Assembly: GCF_015706575.1 (NCBI RefSeq)
Contig: NW_024037074.1
Coordinates: 19,333,334-19,397,333, forward strand
Length of the DNA stretch: 64,000 nucleotides
DNA from: Patiria miniata
Taxonomy: Eukaryota > Echinodermata > Asteroidea > Valvatida > Asterinidae
Reading direction: 5' to 3'
Below the pieces are notes generated by a model. That model was given only the letters and a program-made list of their open reading frames with translations. It did not search any database and had not been told where the DNA came from. This document shows, piece by piece, positions 14,101 through 26,100 of this stretch; within the stretch, counting starts at the first letter, position 1, and every line of letters begins with the position of its first letter. The position numbers were made by a program, and so were the translations under genes.

Positions 14101-17100
14101 ACCCCAATCTGCAAAGTCTCGAGTTGAAGGATGCTCATTTGCCTGTCAGAGGATTAGCTTGGCATTCCTTGGATCGTGTGGCTTCTCATCATATCTCTGT
14201 TGTAATCATGGTTGTATCAGAGCAAGGGTTAAAACACACTTAGATCTGTTACTCTGTTAACATAAACATGTTGATGCTTGTGAATGGTTGGCAGTGCTCT
14301 AGTAAGGCCAAGTTGGTCGGTGAGGCCAAGTGTTGTGGGTTATATTAGTGAGAGGAAATGTTTCCCTTCTGCGCATCTGGAGATACCTAGACTGTGATGA
14401 CAAGTAATTTAGCGAGATACTGATGGTGAAAATCTCGCCCACGCCACCCGGTCATCTGTAATACCATACATGTTGACTACACACTCCTGGTAGCTCTATA
14501 CCGTGTTCATCAGCTACAACGGATGTCCTTTTGCAAAAGAGAGTTTACACTTATAGTACAGATGTGTAACCACATTGGCATTTCTCTGTGGAATTCTCCA
14601 AGCATCTGCAAAAGCAAACTATTGAATTTTTTTTAAAGGGCTGATGGGCGGTTTAAGTCTCCTCCTGAGATGACCTCGCAATCTCTCTCCTGATTTGTGG
14701 AGATGGAAGATATGCGTCATGGAAGAACAGTTAAAGATGTCATCATGAAGGGTCCGTCATTTTCTTTTTGAGATGTGCCTGAAGTTTATAAAGGAGTTTG
14801 TATTTCTTTGCCTTCCACCTTCCTCAAAATATACTACCAAGGCAGGTATTTGGGAAGAGTTTCAAGTCCCTATGTACAATTTACAGTTATATATTGCATA
14901 GGGTTGCCCCTGTGGTCTAATGATTAGACATTCATGTGTGCAGAGCCACAGATGAATATCTGATATATCCTAACATGCAAATATTTCAAAACTGTAATGT
15001 CAATTCATTGAGAAATGTGTACTAAGCTGTTGATTGGTCAATTTGGATGCCATGTTTTTTGTAAAACAACAACGGGTTACTGAAGACCTGATATAGAAGG
15101 CGCCCGGTGAATGGTCAGAATCTCGAGGTCAATTAAGACGCAGTCTTGTTTTGCATAATTAATCGCTGAATCTGCTGGCATATTATAGACACTTGCTGTC
15201 AAGGGGATATTCCATAGACTAGGTTTCCCCCGGGCTCTGGGTTTACCCAGTCTCGCATTCTAGTTCCCTCAGCTTCGCCTCAGGAACTACACATAGTTTG
15301 CCCATTTCTAACCTCAAACCATGTTGAATTTTTGATACTAGTTAATCAGTCGCTGACTTCAAAACCTCCCTTGTAGGCTACATGTTGCCGCCTTGCAAAC
15401 GTGATGCGGACAGTATACTCTCCAGACTCCGGACCAAAAATGGATAATTTTCACGGACAACTGAAACAAATTGCCAATTACGAAGCCTTTTGCGGACTGC
15501 ATGACATGACGAGCCCACCTTTAATGTCTCACTCCACCATATGTCTAGCCGGAACCTCTACCTCCATATAAACCCTTTGCTATTATCTCCACACCTGTTT
15601 CCTTAGTTTGGTATTTCTTAATTTTTTTCCCTCACTCTTGTCATATTCTGATGTTCCTTCCAGCTGGCCACTTTATTCCTGTATGGGTTTGGATCGTTTT
15701 TTCTTCATCTGCGGGTAGAATAGGGCCAGTAGTTTTCTAAAGATTGTGACAAATTTGTACAAAAGAAGCGTGTTTGCGGACTTTGGGTATTTGTGTATTT
15801 TTTCCATCTGTCTATGATTGGCGTATTCTGTGTCCATGCACAGACCATTTAAGTGGTCTGTGGTCCATGTAGGATGAGCAATCCAGACATCTGTATATAG
15901 ATGAATTTGGAAGGCCGTTTATGGCAGATTTTTTTTTTATAATGTCGGGCACATACCTGTATATGGTACAGGGTACATGCTTGTACACTGAAAAAAATGC
16001 CAGCAAGATTTTTAGTCGGTTTTGAAAACTTCTCGTACTGAAACGTCTGCATTTTTTTCTTGAAATGGGTTCCAAGATGGCCTTGTTTGAAGTTGTAAAG
16101 TTTGACACTATCCTGTCAACTTATTTGAGGTCATTGTCCCCTTGTGTACACTAAAAAGCTTCTAAAGTTGATCTGTCAGGCTCCAAATAAAGCAGCAAAG
16201 CATGTTTGTCGGCCAAGTTCAGGAGCAGCTTATCTGTTATCACCGATCCCCTTGCCATGTTTTTTCTTCTTTCCGTCCCGGCAAACCGCTGGCCAACAAA
16301 TCCCATAATTCCTTCAGCTAGATTGAGTCCCATCGATCCCCAAGGGGGAACAGATAGTACCGATCCACCAAGTAATACCTATACAGCCAGTGTGGTTTTT
16401 GCCTCATGGCTTCTGAGAATGGATGGTCTTGTTCAGAAGTAAGCTGTAGATGGTCTGGAGCAGAGGAACTTTAGAAGTTGCCGTTTGGTACATGTATCTT
16501 GAAATCCCTGGAGATATACACCAGACACCCCTTTAGCTACCTGATCAAGTTCACAAGTTCATTGGGTCTGTATGGCATAGATCCTGGTGTGAACAAATCT
16601 GTATAAGGGCACAATAGGCCAATAATGATTGTCAATTTTGGTTAACTCAAGTGGTTATTACAAAAACCAGATTTCTGTTTTGCTTAGGGGTGTGTGCATC
16701 GGAACACGGGTAGTACCCGACCGCTGGTGTCCGGAACCAGTTCCAGATTCTATAGGAAAATGTACAACTTTCCCAAGCACTTTTCTTGCAAAAACTTTTT
16801 TTGCAAGAGTTGTGTGTCGTTTTGTTTGCCTTCACAAAAGCCTGCATCCACACAGTACATTGCGCAGTACCCTCTTGCAATCTTTGTTTTTTCTTCAACT
16901 CAATTTGTACATCTGACTATTTTGAAAGATAAATGCAGAAAATTATATCAACACAGGGATATTATTTTTAGTTTTGAATTTTGTTTCAAGATTTGTTGGG
17001 TATATTAGAAAATTTTATTTTATGACTTTTGAAGAGTGATACATGTAGGCCTACGGTCAACGAATATACGCAGTGTGTGAAGGAAAAGGGTGAAGTCAAA

Positions 17101-20100
17101 ATCCCAGTTGATGGATGATTCACAGGACGTTGCTTTAGCAGGGAGAGCAAATATGTAGAGACATTGGATGGATAATTATAAAAAAATATACCCCTGTGGG
17201 GGAGGGGGGGGGGAACAGATCCAATACTGGCCTTCAAAACTGCTTTTTTTTTGCAAGTCAGAAAATGACATCACACGTTATGGGCTGAATGACACTGAAG
17301 TACACATGTACTAACTGCATTTCAAAATATTAACTCGTCTCTAGTTTTTATGTTAAAAAAGTTTCAATAGATTGTTGTTTTTGGCGGGTTGTCACATGGC
17401 CAAAAAAGAGGGCCCATTCTACTGATCCTAACCCATTCCCTAGAGGACTTTTTCCAGAAATTGAACAAAACCTTGGATTTGGGGGTTTTCATGGGTTTTT
17501 TGAGGGGCTTTTTGCCAAAAAAAAGGAGAAACACAATCTCCCTGTTTTTCTACCAAATATCAGCGTGCCACTCCAGCGCTGATTGACATCTCAATCACAC
17601 CCTACTCCTACCTGTCAAACTGTTTGTCAACAGAGGCTTAAGAGGATGGTTTGTCTTCTTCTTTTAGTTTTACGGTTCTAAATCCTGTGGTCCTGTGACC
17701 TAGTTTCAAGGTCGTGGCCCTGGTACTAGTGCTGTTGGCCTTGCATTGCTTAGGGATTGTGTGGCTAAACCAACCCTCATGGGAAAACCTTGTATTATGA
17801 CAAACTAAACCTGTATTTGTATGAATTTTTCAATCCTGATTTCTTTTCAGAATTTTCTTCAGCAAAGAAATTTGTCGGATATATTATTATTTTTTTTCTT
17901 TTGTTGGAGGGTATCATGTTTAAGTACAGTTTCCAGATTCCCCTGAATGAAGGAAAACATTTCCCTTCCTAAAAGGTTCATTTGAATGAGTGTTCACAAA
18001 AAAGTAGTTCAATAAATTGTAATCTTTTTTTTTTTTTTATAATTTTCCTATGGCAATGATAAAATAATAAAAACGTGCATTGTAAATGTTACACAGTCTC
18101 ATTTCAACACTCGCATAAAAAAATACATTTGTTTTCAGAAAATTTATGATTTTCCCGTCTGCTTTCAGTCCACAGAATGGAGGCCTCGGATGCAAGACAT
18201 AGACAGATGTCAGAGAAAGGGTGAATCCTTGGTAAGTTTGGCCAGCCTGTTGTCTACTGACTCTAACCGAGTCACTGACTGACCCACTGACTGACTGACT
18301 GAGTCACATGATCGTTCTACACTAACAACAATCCTCTTCATTGGAGAAACCATTGTGCACACTACTGGCTTTCAAGTATTCCTACTTTTCCTACTTTTTT
18401 CCCAGTTAATTTTTTCCTTGCTCCTACTTTTCCTACTTTTTTTCTTGAAAAACTTACTTTCCCAACTTTTCCCTACTTTTTTGTCCCACAACTCCGAAAA
18501 ATGAAATCTCATTGAATATTTTTCATGACAGTGTTACATACTGTTCATGTTTTGAGCCTACTGTTCTACTTTTTCAGCTGAGTGTTCTTGAAAGCCTGAG
18601 ACTATTGTACAAAGCAACTGTTACCATCATGATATAATTGATAGCGTGCCCGAATTGGTCTATAGATAATGTCCTAAAGTGAGATCTTTTAGATCCAGCT
18701 CACTAGGCAAGTATAGCCATGTTTAACTAATAAATCCTTACGAGGAAAAAAAGTGATTTTTTTATTTCCAGACTTCATCTGCACATAGCCCTCATGAAAA
18801 TCAGACCAGGCCCAAAGTGGCCAATATTGAAATAGGAAGAACTGAATCAGAAATTATCAATTTCCACTCTGTCCTTATTAGTTGTGGAAAGTTCCGCCGC
18901 AAGACGAGGCCTGTTTAAAATTGCCCGCCTCTGAAACGCCCGAGTGCAAGAAGGAAACATGAAATATTTGCTGCGTATTTATAAAACCTTTGCAATACAG
19001 GAATTCAGCGTGCGGCAAATGTTGAATGACGTCTTTTATTGGGATATCCCAATTACATTTCCATGTGTGTTACATGTTCGTGCCGATGTTTGACTACTAA
19101 AAAATTCAACCCATCCGAAATATGCAAAACATAAACAACGTAATCATCTCGAACAACACACAATGAAAACTTGAACCACGTGAGTACTTAGATGGAAAGA
19201 GGAAAAACATTAGTGTTGTTTTGGGCATGATTTACCAAACAGAGTAGCTTTAGTCAAAACTCTGATTATGTACTTGTAAATGTTGTGAATCTCCAAGAAT
19301 CATTGTTGATTGAATTTGTTTTGGATCTTAAAAACAAAAACCATCTCCATTCACAAGAAGCAAACCATTTAAAGAATTGTACAGATAATGCTGCAGCCTT
19401 TACAGGTTTGTTGTCTGGCATTTTGACCAGCAACAAGTGACTGATGATTGAGTCACACTGACAATTTTGCCCTTTGACTTTCCAAAAGTACCATTCACCT
19501 TAGGGGAAGAAAAAACTGGGAAATGAAGAATTGGGAAACAAATTCAATAATTAGATGCAAATCGCGCAAGGTGTTAGACTGGAACCGCCCTTGCATATCA
19601 CAATACACTGGGGAGGTGGCAAAACTGGGTCTGGTGTTCGGACTGCACTGTGAGGAAGCTATTCACGATGTAAGCTGTGCCACCAACCCTGACCCTAACC
19701 CCAAACGGTACATGCTGCAGAGCACCTGTTCGGTAGGGACACCATCTTGCATCACCTGTCTCGTTGCACTTGAACTTGTTGAAATAATCAAGTTGAAAAT
19801 GCCTTCGAATACATTCCAAAGGAAACTGTTCCTCAATCCCACCACACATTTCATCATTCTTGGAGAAAAGTATGAGCTAACCATAAGCATAATTGACAGC
19901 ATCGATGTGCTTTTACGCTAGTTTGTGCTTGGAGATTTTGTTTCGATGATGATGCAAGTTCTGATTCTGAAGTTAACATGCTCTTAGCCGTGCTTGCTGT
20001 TTCTGGTTTGCGTGAATCAGACAGAGGCGCGATCTGTGAGCAGAATATGGTGTGGCAGCCTCTACCAGCAGCGTTGTTGTTGGGTTCATCACAAGTCTGT

Positions 20101-23100
20101 TACTAGTTGAGTCTTCGAAGGGCTTGTGATTTATTTATAACCAGGTCGGTTACAAGCAAGTCCCTTCACAAGTCCCTTGGCCTTGCAAGCAACAGGGGAT
20201 GAACAGCTTGTGACTTGACTTGAGAATTGTGATGGACTCGGCTACAACGCTACCTACCAGCGCCATGGTATAGAATTGGTGGCAGTTGCTTCATTAGTAG
20301 TGTCCTGTCAGATTTGTGGTTCGGAGACGAGCGATCATGATGGCATTCAGCCTTGGAGGGCTCTCTTGCTCATTAGACCTACCCCAGCCGTTGACTCAAG
20401 CGCATCTGTCACTTTCATGACACACTGTCTGGACACATCAATTCATAACTTAACTGTCTTAGTGCTATAATTAATCCCTAGTTTTTGGCATCAGTTCAAT
20501 AACTTGAGGATTACTAACAGCCCCTTGTAAAGTGACACGTAATAGACACATAATTCCAGCGGGCATCTTTTAACAGCTTTTTTCCCCATTCACTCTGGGC
20601 TGAGGTCTGGCCCCGAGGATGACAAGTCCGGGATCTAGGTTCAGGAAAAGAGCACAAAGCCATCTCTGTCTGGACTGGCTCCTGGACCCGAGGCGACGAC
20701 ACACCATCATGGTCATTAGATTTGGTCCGACCAGCAAACCTGGGGTCCAATCATTTTGTCGGTCTTCAAGGGAAAGCTTTAATTATTTGTGACTTGACTT
20801 TTGAAAAGGTCACCAGACCTCTCCTGTAGCCCTCATGTTCGTGGCTGTGAAGCACCATCTGACAAATGTTCAGTTGTATGTGTGCAATGTGCCACTTGCC
20901 AAATTTTACGTGAGAACACAGGCCAGCCTTGGCACACCATAGAAAATAGCAAAAAGTGCCTTCACCTTCAAGTAGTTGTAGTGTTTTTTTTTTTTGGCTT
21001 TTAGAGAGCGAGAATGTCCACAGAGCTTATGATAACCTTTCAGGTGTACTTTAGCCAGAGTGACACCTCCGTTTAGAGTCTTCTTTTTTCTGAGTTTCCT
21101 TATTACGTAGGTTGTTCGGTTACCCTATACTGGTCAACCAACTCCTCCGCTTCCCTTAACCTTTCAACATGCGCGAAGATCGTCCACTTCGCACGATAAG
21201 TACGTTTAAAGTCTGATGGAAATGCAAGGAAACAAGCCTTCCCCAAAAAGTGGAAATGGAAATCAGCTGTTGTAGGAGGATATATATTTGAGGCGTTAAG
21301 GGTCAGAGTTGACGCCTTGACCATCACACCGCAGACCTGTTCTGGCCATCACAAGTGCCCCGTCCATGATTGGTGGTGTCCCTCTAATCCCTTATGAGTC
21401 AACACCGGTCTTCCATGTCAATTAACGTTGAGCGTCCAAAGTGTCCTGTTAACAGGAGAAGGGGAGAAATTAGCACCCTGGGAACTTCCAAAAAACCTAT
21501 CCCAGGCAGAAACGGTGAAATTGATATCCTTTTTTGTTTTTCGCCAAAACCTGTGCCAAAAAACATCACCCCTTCCAGGTTATCAAGGACGGACGTTCAA
21601 ATTGTCTTTGACACTTATTTTGTGAAATCGGGATTGGGAAGTGCGGAAGCGGGGTCATCAGGAGAACACGTTTAGCGTGCGTCCAGGCAATCTGTGCCAT
21701 CATTGCTCCCGATAATCCAAATTACTCCTGACGCCATGGGGGTGGGGTTTAATTAGGCCCTGTCACGCGCACCTCCAAAAATAACAGAAAAATTCTGCAA
21801 ATTTACAGTTTAATATTCTAGCCCAGTTGTCAATTTCCTCTTTTTGCGAAGATTGACAGCAAGATACATTTATGTCTGGGTGACAGTTTAAAATAAAAAC
21901 AATCTCTCCTTTTTCTTTTTTTATTCATGTGCCATCAAATTAAACACACAACCAAATGAACCAAGAAACAACGAAATACGTAACATCTAATGGTCCCCTT
22001 TCTTCAAAATTCAAAATCAATATTACTGCCACATCTCAAAAATTCACTTTGAAAACTAGTTGGTCATGCCTATCCAAGTATAAAAAATGAAAGCCCGTTA
22101 AAAATAATAGTAATAATGATGCATCGAAAATCCTGTAAGATATAAACCTTTTTTCCTGAACTACATGACTTAATTGACAAGGATTTATTACATAAGTTGT
22201 AAGATCCTTTACTCTAATCATCTTGAATTTTTGTTTTCAGGAAAAGTGTTGTAACTACATCCGGGTCCTGTTGCTGCAAGGGGAGCGAGTCTTTGCTTGT
22301 GGAACCAACGCTTTCTCACCGACGTGCACATGGCGACAGGTATTACATTTATTCATTTTATTGACCTTTAGACTTTTTTTTTTATTGTCATAATCCCAAG
22401 GGTTCCTCAAAAGTGCCTAATGGACTGTAGCTTGGAAGGCCAAGGAAAAATAAGTAGAGAAGACTATCCAGAAATGTTACCAGAGAGAACCTGGATTCTT
22501 TCAAATGGTCACCTGAAAAAATCCATTTCTGTAGGATTCAGGAGCCAATTTCAGAAATTTGCTCAGCACAGAAAATATATGCTTAGCAAAGACAGGTAAC
22601 CAGCCAAAATGTCATTGGATGCATATTGCTTCGTGACTGGTTCCCTGATAATTGCTGCTGAGCACATAAATCTGCTGAGTAATATTTGGCCGTGTCCGAA
22701 TTTCTTGGCTACGGCTTGAAATTACATACGTAAGCAGTAAGCAGATTCAGTCAGCTGAAGCTGCTTACCAGCTACATTGAATACGCCCAAGGTTTCCCAA
22801 TTTTTATTGAACCGAACTGCTTTTTTATTCTGTGACTTTCGGAATATTTGCTTGATGCCCCTTGTCGCAGGAACACTCAATAAAGATTGCTTGTGTGTGC
22901 ATTCTTTCAAACCTTGTAACAGAAATCCAACCTGACCCTTGTCGAGGAGAGTGTGACGGGCATTGCGCGCTGCCCTTACGACCCCAGCAGCAACACCACG
23001 GCGCTCTTTACGCAAGACGGCGACCTGTACAGCGCCACCGTTATGGACTTCACGGCCCGCGATCCCGTACTGTACCGCACGCTGGGGAGCTCGCGCCCGC

Positions 23101-26100
23101 TGCGGACTGCTCAGCTCAACTCCAAGTGGTTGAATGGTGAGTAAAAATCCTCATAGAAATTCTCAAGATGACTCTCAGAGTCGCGCCGAGCCAACTAGTA
23201 TTGGGAGTGATTCGGTTGGATCCAAAATAGATTTTGTTTTCAGACAGAGAAATATTATGTTCATATTCCATGGAGTAGACTCTGGAATCGTTAGAAACAA
23301 CAACAGTTTATTTTTCTCACATAGTCCTAATTATTTCAAATGCTGAACTTAATATTTAGAATTAATCATTTGGGAGCGAGTCTCAAACGACAGGCTAAAA
23401 CTCGAAGGAAGACTTTTTTTCTCATGTTGGTACCCATGCATACTGGTCGTGATTTGCCCTCAACAACAACAAAAGTACAATTTACACACCATAGAATTTG
23501 TTACCAGTCAAATATAAAGCAAAACATTTATCCAGTGATTTAGATTTTTCAACCCTTGTTGAGGCACATTTTCTCGATTGACTTGAAACTGGAAAAAAAT
23601 ACAAAAACACAGTATAGAAAAGTCTCATGTGCTTCAGCATGTTTTCAACACCTGGATGTTATGGCCGGCCTTTACTTGCATGGACTACGTCTGCAGCCTG
23701 GGCTCTCTCTAGAGTATTTTGGGACTGAGCAAGTGTTGTCTGTGCCGGGCGCTTGGCATTGAACTAGTTTCAATGTTTGACGGTGTTTATTGAGGTTTCC
23801 TTCTTCCGTGTAAGTGTATTTAACATTGAAACTCAAGTCACATAGTGATGCAGCAAGTTTCTCCGGCACAACATGGTGGGCTTGTTGTGTGTGAGTGTGT
23901 ATGCGCTGCTTTCTAGCAATGATAGACGTACCCGGTACATGTGGGTCCAGTTCCACATGTTGGCATGGGATTTCATTATAAGGTTTTGAGTTTATCGAGG
24001 AACGACAGCTTACATCAGTGGTGCACCCAAGGGGCGGGACTCAGGGGGCTTGTGCCCCCCCCCCCCCCCAAGAGGTTGACAAATTTTTCATATTTGGGGG
24101 GTCAATTTTTATTTTATTCCCACGATTTGATCGTGGTGATATGTATGTGGCCTATAGTATAATAGGTTGTAAATGGCGCCACCAACGTCAAAATAGTCCG
24201 TTCCCCCCCCCCCCCCCCAAATTATTTTCTGCATCCACAAATTTCGGGCAACATTTTTTGGGGAAAAAAAACAAACTTCTAAATAAATTTGGAAGAAAAA
24301 TTTGTGAGCCCTCCCCCCCCCCCCTCCAAGCCAAATCCTGGGTGCGCCACTGGCTTACATACTTCAATAACTTCCTATATTTGATTGTTGAATCTTCGGC
24401 ACCGACTCTGCTCTGTAATGCCGCTGAGGGCGCCATCAATGTGTATCTACCAAAAGGCGCGCCTCGAAACTTGCGCGGAGTTGGAAAACAATCCTCGCTC
24501 CTGAAATATTGGCCACTGGGACAAAGCAAGTTTTTTTTTAGTTTGTCTGTGTGCCTCACCCGCCCAAAAGAGTTAAATTTTATTTATGAGGGCGCCATCA
24601 ATGTGTATCTGCCAAAAGGCGCGCCTCGAAACTTGCGCGGAGTTGGAAAACAATCCTTGCTCCTGAAATATTGGCCACTGGGACAAAGCAAGTTTTTTTT
24701 TAGTTTGTCTGTGTGCCTCGCCCGCCCAAAAGAGTTAAATTTTATTAAGTCTGGGCTGATAAAAGTGTATATTTTGCTTGCCACACTCCGACAGAAAGAC
24801 AATACCTAGCATCCTAAGGGAGTAAAAAAAACAAGCGAAAGCCAAAAAAAAAAAAGTGAGACATCACTCGCTTGAGCGACAGCGTGAAAAATAATGTGCG
24901 GTCCGCTGGGAGCGAAAGGGGAGTGGCTTTTTGGGGGTTTTGTTAAGTTTCGATCCTAATCTCTGGGCTAATCTAATCAGCTCCAGTAGTAGCTCTAATG
25001 TCCTGACCTACATGCTAGGAGTTTCGGTAAAAACAGCTCTCTCGTGCCCTGTTTACAAAAATGTTGAAGGAGGGGGGGGGGGGGGGGAGGGGGAGAGTCC
25101 TTTCCTGCGTAGGCCGTGCGCTCCGACTGTTGATTTAGCTTCAGGTGTGCATAGCCGACAGGAATATACCTGAGTCTGGCCTACTTTGCTAGAGCCTAAG
25201 GCGACTACTACACGACTACACGTACATATGTGTGCCTTCGCACTTTTTGATAAAAAATGGTTTTGATAAAAATGGGGCTTGTGATGTCCCCTGATGCCTA
25301 AGGATTGTAAAAAGAGATGTTCTGAGCTCCCACTGCCAAGTTCATACTCTCAGTGGATTATTGTTATTCGCATGGACTGACTAAATTTGCAGTTTTATAA
25401 AAGAAAATTATACCTAACTCACAGACAGGAGGTACTTTTCAGCAATTGTTTCAAGGGATCATTGTCTTTGTCAATCATTCTCTTAGACGTGATTCCAAAG
25501 TGACTAATTAGGATATTTTTTAGGTAACTATGGATCCCCTTTACTTACATAAGCTGCATGTTACACAAAGTATCTGTAGATATATTCGTATTGAAGCATC
25601 CATCATATTTGGTCGATTCGATCGTCGGAACGAAACTTAGTCTAACAGTCACCCCGTCAGCGTTGTAAAGTTCAGATGCTCACCCATGTGGGATCCGAAG
25701 CAGGCAACCTCTGTCACACCAGATGTCTTGACTGCTCCACCGGTTTGAGTTGGCCGACCTAAACACTGACCTGACTCTCCAACAGCAGCTAGCTACTGTC
25801 GGCCCCATCTTGATCGGTAGACTCAAGTGGTAGACTCTGCTTGATTTGTCAAAGTCACTGCTGCGATACCAGTACAGACTAGCAGGGGATAAGATCTTGG
25901 AAGATAGGGAGCTCATCCAGGAAACTCGTTTGTTTGTCCATTCGTCCCGTGAGATTAGGAACTACACGGATAAACCCCATTGAGTCATATTGGGATATCT
26001 CAGACGGGTTTTTGCATGAATCAACAGGAGCTGTTTTCCCCCCTATTCTCGACCCAACCACAATTCACAGATGACACGAGAGAGACTGGTGGTAGCTATT

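Larger units (their letters stand above)
8324..18168 (+). other. Intron (9.8 kb, phase 0)
   Basis: It holds a Deu-core SINE (8705-8935), a hairpin around AAGCACCAA at about 10217, a TGCTTAGCA-family MITE (11361-11500), C tracts near 12103, a short GGGTA run near 12650, a hAT MITE with target duplication (13642-14043), a tRNA-like SINE head (14902-14965) and a second end of the same hAT family (16685). Reading frames of 60-160 codons here have no recognisable domains. Confidence 0.9.
18232..22240 (+). other. Intron (4.0 kb, phase 0)
   Basis: Just inside the donor is a short GACT repeat (18278-18306). A degraded copy of a CACAAGTC-rich MITE lies at about 20085-20262. Otherwise unique-looking AT-rich sequence. 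No exon was recognised. Confidence 0.9.
22340..22922 (+). other. Shortest intron (583 bp, phase 0)
   Basis: The intron is small yet carries a SINE fragment related to the one at 8708-8763 (22402-22460) and a TGCTTAGCA-family MITE (22543-22690). Together they make up more than a third of its length. Confidence 0.93.

Noticed and set aside
22862-23140. Two overlapping open frames over exon 5
   Set aside because: Only the frame matching SEMA5 (beginning KSNLTLVEESVTG after the acceptor at 22922) is real. The other is its shadow in a different frame.
24018-24809. The longest open frame of the window (263 codons, + strand)
   Set aside because: It starts inside the hAT MITE and runs through the 162-bp tandem duplication. 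The poly-C runs become proline strings and the duplicated unit appears twice. No domain is recognisable.
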